From Chloroflexota bacterium (GTDB lineage: Bacteria; Chloroflexota; Dehalococcoidia; Lucifugimonadales; UBA3495): a DNA stretch of 64,000 nucleotides. Numbering within the stretch: position 1 is the first letter of the stretch; every line of letters begins with the position of its first letter. The notes under the pieces were generated by a model. That model saw only the letters and a list, made by a program, of their open reading frames with translations. It was not told the DNA's origin and made no database searches. Shown one piece after another: positions 1 to 13,533 of this stretch. The position numbers were made by a program, and so were the translations under genes. The stretch is from NCBI GenBank assembly GCA_028875655.1, contig JAPPCX010000114.1, forward strand, positions 121,358-185,357. The letters run 5' to 3'.

Positions 1-481
1 CCGGCTGGCGCCGGGCCAGGAAGTCCGGCTGCGCTATGCCTGCCTGATTACCTGTACCGACGTAGTGAAGGACGCACACGGTAACGTCACCGAAGTGCAT
101 TGCGCCTACGACCCCGACAGCAGGGGCGGCAACGCCCCCGACGGGCGACGGGTACGCGGCACGATCCATTGGGTTTCGGCTGCCCACGCCGTGCCGTTGG
201 AGGTACGGCTGTACGACAACCTGTTCAGCGATCCCGACCCGGCCGGCGCTGCGGCCGGCTCCGGCGACGATTTCGTGGACCTCATCAACTCCGACTCGCT
301 CCAAGTGGTAACCGCCATGGCGGAACCGGCCCTCTCCAAAGCTGAACCGGGCGAGCGCTACCAGTTCGAACGGCTTGGTTACTTCTGCGCCGACCCCGAT
401 TCGCAGCCTGGAAAGCCGGTGTTCAACCGCACCACCACCCTGCGGGACAGCTGGGCCCGCATCAGCCGACAGCAGGGATGA
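1..481 (+). CDS. glnS: Glutaminyl-tRNA synthetase, C-terminal part (cut by window edge)
   Basis: This is the last ~159 residues of GlnRS, which charges tRNA-Gln with glutamine in the cytoplasm. The frame is open from base 2, so the gene begins outside the window. The reading [12 protein letters not shown] is followed by the beta-barrel anticodon-binding signatures [20 protein letters not shown], 'GYFCADPDS' and '[12 protein letters not shown]', all typical of bacterial GlnRS C-termini. The stop is followed after 92 bp by gltX in the same direction. A dedicated GlnRS means the neighbouring GluRS need not mischarge tRNA-Gln. Assignment is by motif recognition; only the N-terminus is missing. 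Confidence 0.95.
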   Translation, partial: RLAPGQEVRLRYACLITCTDVVKDAHGNVTEVHCAYDPDSRGGNAPDGRRVRGTIHWVSAAHAVPLEVRLYDNLFSDPDPAGAAAGSGDDFVDLINSDSLQVVTAMAEPALSKAEPGERYQFERLGYFCADPDSQPGKPVFNRTTTLRDSWARISRQQG

Positions 482-573
482 CGAAGTAGCTACAATCCTG
501 TAACGTTGATGACCCCGCGATTCACGGCGCGCTGCTCATTGTCCGGAATCGTGGCTTGAGGAGGCCATCCACC

Positions 574-2046
574 ATGCCCGACACCGTCCGCGTTCGCTAC
601 GCGCCCAGCCCTACCGGGAATCCGCACATCGGCAACATCCGCACCGCGATGTTCAACTGGCTGTTCGCTCGCCGACACGGGGGGCAGTTCGTCGTGCGGG
701 TGGAGGACACCGACCAGGGCCGCATCACCGAGGGCGCGGTGGACCATATCCTCGACGGCCTGGAGTGGCTGGGGATCGATTGGGACGAAGGCCCCCGAGT
801 GGGCGGTCCCTATGGGCCTTATTTCCAATCCGAGCGGTTGGAACGCTACAACGCCGCCGCCGACAAGTTGCTGGCTTCCGGGAACGCCTACCGCTGTTAC
901 TGTTCGCCGGAGCGCGTGGCCGAGCTGCGCAAGGAACAGGCCCGCAACAAACAGCGGCAGGGATACGACAGCCATTGCCGGCATCTTTCCGGTGAGGAGC
1001 GTGAAGCCAACGAAACGGCCGGTTTGCCGTCAGTCGTGCGGTTCGCCATGCCGCAATCCGGCGTAACGTCGGTGGAGGACGAGATACGTGGGCACGTGGA
1101 ATGGCAGAACGAGTTGACCGACGACTTCGTGCTGGTCAAGACGGACGGTTTCCCCACCTATCACATGGCAGTGGTCGTGGACGATCACGCCATGGCGATC
1201 AGCCATGTGCTGAGGGCGGAGGAATGGCTGCCCAGCACGCCGCGCCACGTGCAATTGTACCGTGCGCTGGAACTCCCGATGCCGCAGTTTGGGCATCTGC
1301 CCATGATCCTGGGGTCGGACCGGGCCAAGCTGTCGAAGCGGCACGGCGCGACCTCGCTGATGGAATACCGGGACGACGGGTTTTTGCCGGAAGCGTTGAT
1401 CAACTTCATGGTGCTGCTCGGCTGGTCGCTGGATGGCGAAACGGAAGTTATGAGCGTTGATACCATCAGGGATCATTTCACGCTGGAGCGGGTGGGCAAG
1501 CCGGCGGCCATCTTTGACTTGGACAAGCTGCAATGGATGAACGGCGTGTACATCCGCTTGGCGGATACGGACGACCTGGCCGACCGCGTGTTGCCATTCT
1601 TGGAGCGCGCCTATCCCGACCACCTGCTTCCAATCAACCAGGACTACCTGCTGCGTATCATGCCGCTGGTGCAGCAACGATTAAAGACGCTGGCCGATGC
1701 TCCCGATATGCTTTCGTACTTCTTCGAGGATACCCTCCAGTACGAACCTGAAGGCGTCGTGCAGCGAGGGATGAACGTTCCCGGCACGCTGGCCGCGCTG
1801 CAACGCGCTGAGGCCGACCTCTCCCGGGTTGCAGAGGATGATTTCCACCATGAAGACCTGGAATCCCTGTTGCGAGCCACCGGCCAGGAGTTGGAACTGT
1901 CGGGCCGTCAATTTTTCGGCGCGCTGCGTACCGCCATCACCGGACGCACCGCAACCCCGCCCCTTTTCGAGATGATGGAAGTGATGGGGCGGGATAGAGT
2001 TGTCCAGCGACTGGCCGCGGCGGTGGCAAAACTCTCGGCCCTCTAG
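574..2046 (+). CDS. gltX: Glutamyl-tRNA synthetase
   Basis: Class I GluRS of 490 residues, which attaches glutamate to tRNA-Glu. The HIGH signature is H18-I-G-N21 and the KMSKS equivalent is K252-L-S-K-R256. A zinc site of the E. coli type is visible as C108-x-C110, then 24 residues, then C135-x-H137. I chose the ATG at 574 because GAGGAGG at 558-564 sits 9 bp upstream and the protein then begins directly with the conserved VRVRYAPSPTG strand; a TTG at 556 would swallow the ribosome binding site. The stop codon shares the palindrome CTAG with the stop of the convergent K+ channel gene. Confidence 0.97.
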   Translation: MPDTVRVRYAPSPTGNPHIGNIRTAMFNWLFARRHGGQFVVRVEDTDQGRITEGAVDHILDGLEWLGIDWDEGPRVGGPYGPYFQSERLERYNAAADKLLASGNAYRCYCSPERVAELRKEQARNKQRQGYDSHCRHLSGEEREANETAGLPSVVRFAMPQSGVTSVEDEIRGHVEWQNELTDDFVLVKTDGFPTYHMAVVVDDHAMAISHVLRAEEWLPSTPRHVQLYRALELPMPQFGHLPMILGSDRAKLSKRHGATSLMEYRDDGFLPEALINFMVLLGWSLDGETEVMSVDTIRDHFTLERVGKPAAIFDLDKLQWMNGVYIRLADTDDLADRVLPFLERAYPDHLLPINQDYLLRIMPLVQQRLKTLADAPDMLSYFFEDTLQYEPEGVVQRGMNVPGTLAALQRAEADLSRVAEDDFHHEDLESLLRATGQELELSGRQFFGALRTAITGRTATPPLFEMMEVMGRDRVVQRLAAAVAKLSAL

Positions 2047-2984
2047 CCGGTGTTGGGGCGCTCACCTTCCGGATTCGCCGGCATTGGCTGGCCGCAGTGC
2101 GGACAGATGTCGCCGTCCGCTGGAGGAACGTTCCGGCGCACAACCCGGTTCGGGTAGGCCGCGTCGGCCTCCATCAAACCCGCGCTAAGAATCCCCGCTG
2201 GCAAGGCAAACAGGCCAATACCCAGCACGGCAATCACAGCGGCAAGGACGCGGCCGGGCCCGGTGACCGGCACCGTATCCCCGTAGCCGACGGTGGTAAG
2301 CGTTACCACGCTCCACCACATCGCGGCCGGAATGCTGGGGAAAACGTCCGGCTGGGCCCGCGTTTCCGCAAAGTACATCAACGCCGCGGCAACCACCAGC
2401 GCCAACAGCAGCCCTGCCACAGTGGTGAGCAGTTGGCTGCTTTTCAGGCGCAACGCCATCCCCAGCCTGCGGGCCGCCGGAAAATACCGGGCCAGCTTCG
2501 CGGTGCGCGTGATCAGGCGAACCGTCAGCAGGAAGGACAGGCTTGGGCCCGTGCCGTTGGTCAACAGGACTATCACGGCTATGGCTGACGGGGCCAGCGC
2601 GGTAGCGTCCACCAGGGCGTTGGGGGAGCGAACGTAACGCCAGCGCTGGCTCCAGTCCGATGCGTTGCCGTCGCTATTGGCCTCGGGGGCGGCCCAGAAT
2701 CGCAGCGCGTACTCGATGAGAAATATGGCGACGGTGCAGTATTCGATCAGGTGGAAACCCTCCGCGAACGAGGCGGCGAACCTGGGGACCGTCCAGAGGA
2801 TCAGAGAAGCTGAATTGAGAAAGATTACCGCGACCAGCCCCATTTCCACCAGGAAGGCCGGATTAACGTTCCCCGGCCTCAGCGTCTGGTACCCGGAACC
2901 GGCGACTGTAGGCTCCAGCAGGGAATATAGGCGCCGGCGAAGCGTCGGCCGGGTGGTTCGCTCAATGGGTTCCATGTTGCTCAT
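2043..2984 (-). CDS. Voltage-gated-type potassium channel with C-terminal CxxC tail
   Basis: Inner-membrane K+ channel of 313 residues with six probable membrane helices (about residues 43-63, 78-98, 124-143, 150-170, 185-205, 246-270). The pore loop carries the selectivity filter T231-V-G-Y-G-D236. The fourth segment has spaced Arg/Lys residues (RLITRTAKLARYF, from R156), so voltage sensing is plausible. The cytoplasmic tail ends with a short C294-P-H-C297 knuckle, only one half of a zinc ribbon, so metal binding would need two subunits or another ligand. The gene is convergent with gltX (4-bp overlap) and divergent from the MBL hydrolase. No regulatory RCK domain is present. Confidence 0.9.
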   Translation of the reverse strand: MSNMEPIERTTRPTLRRRLYSLLEPTVAGSGYQTLRPGNVNPAFLVEMGLVAVIFLNSASLILWTVPRFAASFAEGFHLIEYCTVAIFLIEYALRFWAAPEANSDGNASDWSQRWRYVRSPNALVDATALAPSAIAVIVLLTNGTGPSLSFLLTVRLITRTAKLARYFPAARRLGMALRLKSSQLLTTVAGLLLALVVAAALMYFAETRAQPDVFPSIPAAMWWSVVTLTTVGYGDTVPVTGPGRVLAAVIAVLGIGLFALPAGILSAGLMEADAAYPNRVVRRNVPPADGDICPHCGQPMPANPEGERPNTG

Positions 2985-3112
2985 ATTATCAGCGCCAACT
3001 GGTCTGCAGTCGGACAGCCTATCCGGATCTTCCAGTCATGGAGGTATAAGTAAGCCGGGTTGCGATGATGGTAAAAATTCAAAAATTTTCCGTAAAAAAG
3101 CCAAATTTAGTA

Positions 3113-3143
3113 TTGACTGCGCTTGCTTGGCGGGATGTACAGT
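3113..3143 (+). promoter_or_regulatory. Candidate promoter for the MBL hydrolase gene
   Basis: TTGACT at 3113-3118 and TACAGT at 3138-3143 are separated by 19 bp, longer than the ideal 17. They are preceded by a strikingly AT-rich tract (about 3070-3112) that could act as an UP element in this GC-rich genome. A short dyad, CCCGAAATCGGG, follows at about 3149-3160. The rest of the 2985-3313 gap holds no convincing ORF. Confidence 0.4.
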
Positions 3144-3313
3144 ATAGGCGGCCCGAAATCGGGTCAACCACATGATAACTAAGATTCTTGGCGTAGTTCC
3201 GGTATGAGTCAGCCTCTGAACGTCTCATGCCGGGCATCCCAGCGATAGCAGGTGCAAACTTGCGACGAGTGGGGCGGACGGGCGGGCTGGAAGCTGATAG
3301 GGAAGGAAGTGCA

Positions 3314-4150
3314 ATGTCGGTAACTGACGTAACGGTGATGAGCGATGGCGTGTTCAAGGTGGACTGCGGCGCGGTTTTCGGCCGCATCCCCAAGATGATG
3401 TGGGAGAACCTGGTCACGACCGACCGGAAGAACCGGCTAACCATGGGGTTGAACTGCCTGCTGTTGCAGTGCGAGGGACGCAACATTCTGGTGGATACGG
3501 GCGTTGGCCCGAAGGACAACCTCCGCGACAAAGAGATGTACGGGCTGGTTCCCAGCCGGCTGATGCGGAGCTTGAAGGCCTTGGGATTGGGGCCTCGGGA
3601 CATTGACGGCGTGGTGCTTTCGCACCTTCACTTCGGGCACGCCGGGGGATCGACCCGCATGGATCGACTGGGAGACATGGTGCCATCCTTCCCTAAGGCG
3701 ACTTACTACGTGCAGCGGGCGGCGTGGGAAGACGCTCAAAAACCCTCGGTGCGTCAAGCTGACGTCTTTCGTGTGGATGATTTCGCGCCCATTGCCGAAC
3801 GGGGCCAATTGGAAATGATCGACGGGGACTGCGAGCTGTTTCCCGGACTGAATCTGATAGTTACCGACGGGCATTCCAAAGGACACCAGATTGTGGTGTT
3901 CAGCCACGGCGGCGAGCGGATCGTTTATCTGGGCGATCTGGTTCCGACGCCCCACCACCTGTGGCCGACCGTGCTGTCCTCCTTCGACTACGAACCGGAG
4001 AGGACGATGGATCAAAAGCGCGACATCCTGTCCGACGTGGAGAAGCGGGGTTGGTTGATGGTGTTCGCCCACGGCAACGAAACGAGGGCGGGCTACCTGC
4101 AGCGAGGCAAGGACAACGACATGACGTATCTGCGCCCGGTGGAGCTTTAG
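3314..4150 (+). CDS. MBL-fold metallo-hydrolase (lactonase-like) with altered metal motif
   Basis: Soluble metallo-beta-lactamase-fold protein of 278 residues, resembling AHL-lactonase/YtnP-type hydrolases. The first metal motif reads H104-L-H106-F-G-H109, so the usual Asp of HxHxDH is Gly. Later motifs remain: 'DGHSKGH' (H equivalent to the third ligand), 'YLGDLVP' (bridging Asp) and a C-terminal 'FAHGNE' His. The ATG at 3314 follows GGAAGGAAG by 5 bp and gives a normal family N-terminus; an in-frame upstream start at 3227 has no such signal. The substrate is unknown. The 3' end overlaps mtaB tail to tail by 4 bp. Loss of the Asp could weaken or change the second metal site. Confidence 0.85.
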   Translation: MSVTDVTVMSDGVFKVDCGAVFGRIPKMMWENLVTTDRKNRLTMGLNCLLLQCEGRNILVDTGVGPKDNLRDKEMYGLVPSRLMRSLKALGLGPRDIDGVVLSHLHFGHAGGSTRMDRLGDMVPSFPKATYYVQRAAWEDAQKPSVRQADVFRVDDFAPIAERGQLEMIDGDCELFPGLNLIVTDGHSKGHQIVVFSHGGERIVYLGDLVPTPHHLWPTVLSSFDYEPERTMDQKRDILSDVEKRGWLMVFAHGNETRAGYLQRGKDNDMTYLRPVEL

Positions 4151-5484
4151 GTCTGGACCGTTGCCAGCATCGCTTTCCCGTCCTGGCGGAGCAGCCGCGC
4201 CTCCGTGATGCGATTGGCGAGGTCCAGCCCGGTTTCCGCCACTACCCGCACGTAGTTATCGGTGAGGCCGCTCCAGCGCAGCGTCGCGCCTGGATTCCCC
4301 CTTTCACCGGAATCGCCGAGGGTGATTGATCGGGCCGTTTCCCATAGCACTGGGCGCGTTTGGCCTGCCAGACGGTTCCGGTACTCGTTAAAGCCGTTCT
4401 CCCCAACGGTGGACATCTCGGCAGCCCGGCGGCGTTTCTCGGTGCCGTCAACTTGGTCGGGCAGATAGTGCGCGGTGGTTCCGGGTCGCTGCGAGTATGG
4501 GAACACGTGGATGTCGGCGAAGCCGATTTCGGCAGCGAAGGCCAGACTTGCGGCGTGGGCGCTGGCGTCCTCGCCCGGGAATCCCACGATGACGTCTGTG
4601 GTTATGCCGGCGTCGGGCACATTTCTGCGAATCAAATCAACGGCGCGCCGGAAGGTTGCGGTGTTATAGCTGCGGCGCATGGCTTTGAGCGTGGTGTCGC
4701 AGCCACTTTGCAGAGGAACGTGGAAATGGGGGCAGAGCCGGCGATCCGTCCACAGCTCCAGCAACTCAGGGCTGATTTCGTGGGCCTGGAGTGAGGATAC
4801 CCGGAGCCGGGGGAGGGTCGTCTCGTTCAGGATCCTGCTGAGCAACCGGGACAGGTCGGTCCCCTCCAGGTCAAACCCATAGGTGCCCAACTGGGTACCG
4901 GTCAATGCGACCTCTTTGAATCCACTGGCGACGTGCTGGCGCACTGTTGCTATCAGCTCTCCAGTCGGAATACTGCGCTCGCGCCCCCGGACTTTGGGTA
5001 CGATGCAGTAAGCGCAAACCTGGTCGCAGCCCTCCTGGATTTTAACCATCGCCCGACTGCGGCGCAGAATCCCGCCGGTCTGTCCTTGGCCTTCTCCCGT
5101 CGAGAGAGTGTAGGATGGAACAGAATCGCCGTGCTGTCGGGACAACTCGGCAATCGCCAATCCAGCCAGTTCCGGTTTTTCCGAATTGCCGACGACTATC
5201 GACACTTCCGGCATTTTGCGGAGTTCATCGGCAGCGCGCTGGGGATAGCACCCGGCGGCCACCACTATTGCGTCCGGGTTGGCTCGACGGGCGGCCCGCA
5301 AAGCTTGGCGCGCTTTGGAGTCCGCAGTGGCGGTCACGGTGCAGGTGTTGACTACTATGATGTCGGCGTCGGCGTTGGAGTTCACCAGTCGATAACCGGA
5401 CTGCGCGAACTGCTGGGCCAGTACCGCGCTGTCGGCCTGATTCAGCTTGCAGCCGTGGGTTTCGATGGCGACGGTTCCCGGCAT
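4147..5484 (-). CDS. mtaB: tRNA t6A37 C2-methylthiotransferase MtaB
   Basis: Radical-SAM methylthiotransferase of 445 residues that converts t6A to ms2t6A at position 37 of tRNAs reading ANN codons. The N-terminal MTTase domain has the three cluster cysteines C12, C48 and C79. The radical-SAM cluster is C153-x3-C157-x2-C160 (GCDQVCAYC), followed by the GTQLGTYG and 'PLQSGCDTTLKAMRR' stretches characteristic of this family. A TRAM-like C-terminal region is present. The t6A substrate is made by the TsaB/TsaE proteins encoded at 29-30 kb in this window. The gene lies 6 bp downstream of a small helical protein gene, probably as one transcript. Confidence 0.93.
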   Translation of the reverse strand: MPGTVAIETHGCKLNQADSAVLAQQFAQSGYRLVNSNADADIIVVNTCTVTATADSKARQALRAARRANPDAIVVAAGCYPQRAADELRKMPEVSIVVGNSEKPELAGLAIAELSRQHGDSVPSYTLSTGEGQGQTGGILRRSRAMVKIQEGCDQVCAYCIVPKVRGRERSIPTGELIATVRQHVASGFKEVALTGTQLGTYGFDLEGTDLSRLLSRILNETTLPRLRVSSLQAHEISPELLELWTDRRLCPHFHVPLQSGCDTTLKAMRRSYNTATFRRAVDLIRRNVPDAGITTDVIVGFPGEDASAHAASLAFAAEIGFADIHVFPYSQRPGTTAHYLPDQVDGTEKRRRAAEMSTVGENGFNEYRNRLAGQTRPVLWETARSITLGDSGERGNPGATLRWSGLTDNYVRVVAETGLDLANRITEARLLRQDGKAMLATVQT

Positions 5485-5490
5485 AGCGGC

Positions 5491-5952
5491 CTACCTGCCG
5501 AAATCGGGGACGCTGTGATCAGGATCGGCGGATGGAACGGGCGATTCCCCGCTGGGGATACGGGCTACCAACCGCTCGACAGCCTCGGTTACGTCGTCCA
5601 TGGCCAGGAAAAGGTAGTCCACCCGGCTGCGGCGTTCGCGTACCCGTTCCGCCGCGTCGGCAAGAGCGGAAAGATGGTCGAATGCATCGCGTATGTAGCG
5701 GTCCCGCTCTTGATCCCCGAGCCGGCGCACGAAGTCCCGCAGGGCGTCGTCGGAATCGGACGGTTCACCGTGCCACAGGGCTACGCCCCTAGCAGCGGCA
5801 ACCAGGCTGCCCCAGAGCAGTTCCTCGGACTGGTTCCACTGGCCCCGGGCCATAGCGGTTTGCGCCGAATCCAACAGGCGCACAGCCTGGCTGCGGTAAC
5901 GGGCCAGGCGGGCTTCCGGGGAAGACGCGGCAGTTGGACGGCTGGAGGTCAT
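5491..5952 (-). CDS. Small helical protein, PaREP1/HEPN-like (tentative)
   Basis: A 153-residue, Arg/Ala-rich, all-alpha protein with no cysteine and no membrane segment. The stretch NQSEELLWGSLVAAARGVAL resembles the 'QASEKLWGAA' core of PaREP1-type and HEPN-type helical bundles, which often bind RNA or nucleotides. That similarity is weak and is my inference. It is encoded 6 bp before mtaB, suggesting co-transcription; translational coupling is possible. No strong Shine-Dalgarno was seen before the ATG at 5952. Function unknown. Confidence 0.7.
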   Translation of the reverse strand: MTSSRPTAASSPEARLARYRSQAVRLLDSAQTAMARGQWNQSEELLWGSLVAAARGVALWHGEPSDSDDALRDFVRRLGDQERDRYIRDAFDHLSALADAAERVRERRSRVDYLFLAMDDVTEAVERLVARIPSGESPVPSADPDHSVPDFGR

Positions 5953-6028
5953 AGTGTTTTGATTTTAGCACGGCCGGCCAGATACACTGCGGTCGGAACA
6001 ATCATATCTCTTTTGAGACGGAGCTCTG

Positions 6029-7237
6029 ATGTCTGAAATCACTGTGAACCCATTCCGGCACGTAGCCTATCCGGTCCGCGTACACGCCGGCGACAACTCA
6101 ATTTCCAACCTCCGGCGCGAGGTGGATCGTTTGGGCGCGCATCGCCCGTTTGTGGTGTGCGGGCAGTCGGTGGCAAGGCGAACCAATCTGCTGCAGCGGC
6201 TGGCTGAGGCTTTGGGCGAGGAACCGGCCGGCGTGTTTGACGGCGTGCAAACCGGATCGCCCGAGCCGGCAGTGCTGGAAGGAACCCGGCTGGCCAGGGA
6301 GGCCGGCGCCGACTTGATCGTAGCGGTGGGCGGCGGCAGCGCGGTGGTGACGGCGCGGGCCATCATCATCATGCTCGCCGAGGGCGGATCTCCCCAGGAC
6401 CATGCGACCAAGTACCCGCCGGGCCAGCCACCAATCAGCCCCAGGCTGGTGCAGCCCAAGATACCGAACATCCTGGCGCTGACCACGCCAACGACGGCTG
6501 CCACGCGAGCCGGCACGGCGATCATCGACGGCGAAACCGGGCACCGGCTGGAGATGTTTGATCCAAAGACACGGCCGGCGGCGATAATCTGGGACACTGA
6601 GGCTTTGTTGACTGCGCCGCCTGAACTCTGTATCAGCGCGTCCGGGTCGCTGTTCAGCGGCGTGATCAGCGCGCTGCAAGCCCCGGTTTTGAACGCCATG
6701 GCGACGGCGGACCTGCTGGCCGCGCTGGGGTTGCTCGTGGAAAATATGCCGGCGGTGAGGAAAAATCCGGCCGACGGGGATGCGCGGGTGAATCTGTGCG
6801 CGGCGTCGTTCATGTACAACCGCGCGTGGGACACCGGCGCCAGTGGGTCGGCGTTGGGAGTAGTGAGCGCGCTGGCACACAGCCTGGACACGCGATATCC
6901 GGAATGCAGCCACGGTGCCGCGTACTCGATACTCACTGCGCCGGGGATGCGGTTCAATCGTAGCCACAACGTTGCCGGTCAGGCTCGCATTGCCGATGCG
7001 TTGGGCGTGCGCGGACACGGCGCCGGAGACTCCGAGGCGGCAGAGGCGGCGGCTGACGCGGTGTCGGGGTTCTTCGAGGCGGTCGGTTTGCCGGGCGCGT
7101 TGCGCGAAGTGGGCGTAGCGGAGGACGGCGTTGTCGCAATCGCGGAGGAGGCTATTACCGATTTCGGACTGCACCGCAACGTGCGGCCCGTCGCTGGAGC
7201 CGAGGAACTGGAAATGGTGCTGCGGGCGGCGTGGTAA
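6029..7237 (+). CDS. Iron-containing alcohol dehydrogenase superfamily protein lacking two metal ligands
   Basis: Group III dehydrogenase-fold protein of 402 residues (dehydroquinate synthase-like). The NAD-binding Rossmann half has G101-G-G-S104 and the 'LTTPTTAATRAGTAI' stretch typical of the family. Canonical members bind Fe2+ or Zn2+ with Asp and His in GMDxxxH plus two later His. Here the first pair aligns to S207 and G211 in 'ASGSLFSGVISA', so both appear lost. The later His residues in 'ALAHSLD' and 'CSHGAAYS' are kept. It may use no metal or may have lost redox activity; maleylacetate reductase-like activity is another option. The ATG at 6029 is preceded by GGAGCTC. It is a single gene between two minus-strand units. 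Confidence 0.85.
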   Translation: MSEITVNPFRHVAYPVRVHAGDNSISNLRREVDRLGAHRPFVVCGQSVARRTNLLQRLAEALGEEPAGVFDGVQTGSPEPAVLEGTRLAREAGADLIVAVGGGSAVVTARAIIIMLAEGGSPQDHATKYPPGQPPISPRLVQPKIPNILALTTPTTAATRAGTAIIDGETGHRLEMFDPKTRPAAIIWDTEALLTAPPELCISASGSLFSGVISALQAPVLNAMATADLLAALGLLVENMPAVRKNPADGDARVNLCAASFMYNRAWDTGASGSALGVVSALAHSLDTRYPECSHGAAYSILTAPGMRFNRSHNVAGQARIADALGVRGHGAGDSEAAEAAADAVSGFFEAVGLPGALREVGVAEDGVVAIAEEAITDFGLHRNVRPVAGAEELEMVLRAAW

Positions 7238-7249
7238 GGAATTGCAGGA

Positions 7250-8209
7250 TTAAGCCACTTCAGATTTGCCGATTATATCCGAGACGCTGGCGACTTCCCA
7301 TTCGGTTAGCAACGTCTCGAGCTCAGTAAGGATACGGAATGGGGCGTTCAGATCCGCCAGGTTGGCGCTGCCCACCTGGACTGCGGATGCGCCGGCCAGC
7401 AGGTATTCGGCGGCATGGCGGCCGGTCATAACGCCGCCGACACCGATAATCGGGACGCTCACGGCTTGGGCCGCCTTATGCACCAGGGCCATGGCGATGG
7501 GACGCAGGGCAGGCCCGGAAAGCCCGCCGTAGCCGGTGCCCAGTACGGCCTCGCCGGTGTCAACGTCGATGCGGAGAGCGGGTACCGTGTTGGATATGGT
7601 CAGCGCGTCGGCGCCGGCATCGACGGCGGCGTGGGCGATTTCGGTGATGTCGGGCACGTTGGGCGACAGCTTGGCCCACAGCGGCAACTTGGTTTGGCGA
7701 CGTACGCCGGCGATCGCTGCTTCTGTGAGTCGCGGCTGATGGCTGAACATTGCGCCGTCGTCAACGTTCGGGCAGCTGAGGTTGAGCTCGATGGCGACGA
7801 AACCGCTGACGCCCCAGGTGAATGATGCCATCTCCTCCCACTGCTCCGGGCTTTCGGCGGACATGCTCATCACCATGTTGGCGTCCATCTCATCCCATCG
7901 GGGAGCCAGGTCCGACATGGCTGCCTCGATGCCCGGATTAGTCAGGCCTATGGAGTTCAGCAGGGTGGTTTCGCCGGCGGCCAGACCTTCACGGAAGGAT
8001 GAAGGGAACCAACGGGGTTCGGGGTTGCCCGCTCTCGGGTGCCGAGTGAACGTTTTGGGCAACACAGCTCCCAGGGAGCCAAGAGGCGCGTCCGGATCCA
8101 GGCCACGACCGTACCCGTCGTAACCGAAGGTGCCGGAGGCGATCATGACGGGGTTGGACAACAGCAGGCCGCCGGGGCGTTCAGGAGCCAGGTTGACGGT
8201 TACGTCCAT
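7250..8209 (-). CDS. pyrD: Dihydroorotate dehydrogenase, class 1 (catalytic subunit)
   Basis: Flavoenzyme of 319 residues catalysing the fourth step of pyrimidine synthesis (dihydroorotate to orotate). The catalytic Cys sits in ELNLSCPN at about residue 146, as in class 1 soluble enzymes; class 2 enzymes have Ser. Other signatures are the N-terminal 'NPVMIASGTFGY', KTFT, 'NSIGLTNPG' and the C-terminal FMN phosphate site 'PIIGVGGVMTG' plus 'GASAVQVG'. It is closest to class 1B, which pairs with PyrK, but no pyrK is nearby. I start at the ATG at 8209, preceded by GGAG at 9 bp; a TTG 15 bp further upstream overlaps that site. It follows rpoC by 87 bp containing a palindrome. Confidence 0.93.
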   Translation of the reverse strand: MDVTVNLAPERPGGLLLSNPVMIASGTFGYDGYGRGLDPDAPLGSLGAVLPKTFTRHPRAGNPEPRWFPSSFREGLAAGETTLLNSIGLTNPGIEAAMSDLAPRWDEMDANMVMSMSAESPEQWEEMASFTWGVSGFVAIELNLSCPNVDDGAMFSHQPRLTEAAIAGVRRQTKLPLWAKLSPNVPDITEIAHAAVDAGADALTISNTVPALRIDVDTGEAVLGTGYGGLSGPALRPIAMALVHKAAQAVSVPIIGVGGVMTGRHAAEYLLAGASAVQVGSANLADLNAPFRILTELETLLTEWEVASVSDIIGKSEVA

Positions 8210-8239
8210 TAATGCAATCTCCAAGAGTCATATGTGGAC

Positions 8240-8267
8240 GTAGGGGCGACGCATGCGTCGCCCCTAC
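8240..8267. repeat. 28-bp perfect palindrome GTAGGGGC..GCCCCTAC
   Basis: A perfect 28-bp inverted repeat with 14-bp arms, GTAGGGGCGACGCA and its reverse complement. It lies 29 bp downstream of the rpoC stop and before pyrD. A second element with the same GTAGGGGC ends lies at 63891-63919, and decayed relatives are seen elsewhere, so this is a dispersed repeat family. As RNA it would fold into a very stable hairpin that could terminate or protect the rpoBC mRNA, but no U-tract follows. Confidence 0.85.
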
Positions 8268-8296
8268 ACCGTTCCAGCATTGGTAAATACGGGGTT

Positions 8297-13531
<5,235 letters not shown>

Positions 13532-13533
13532 GT

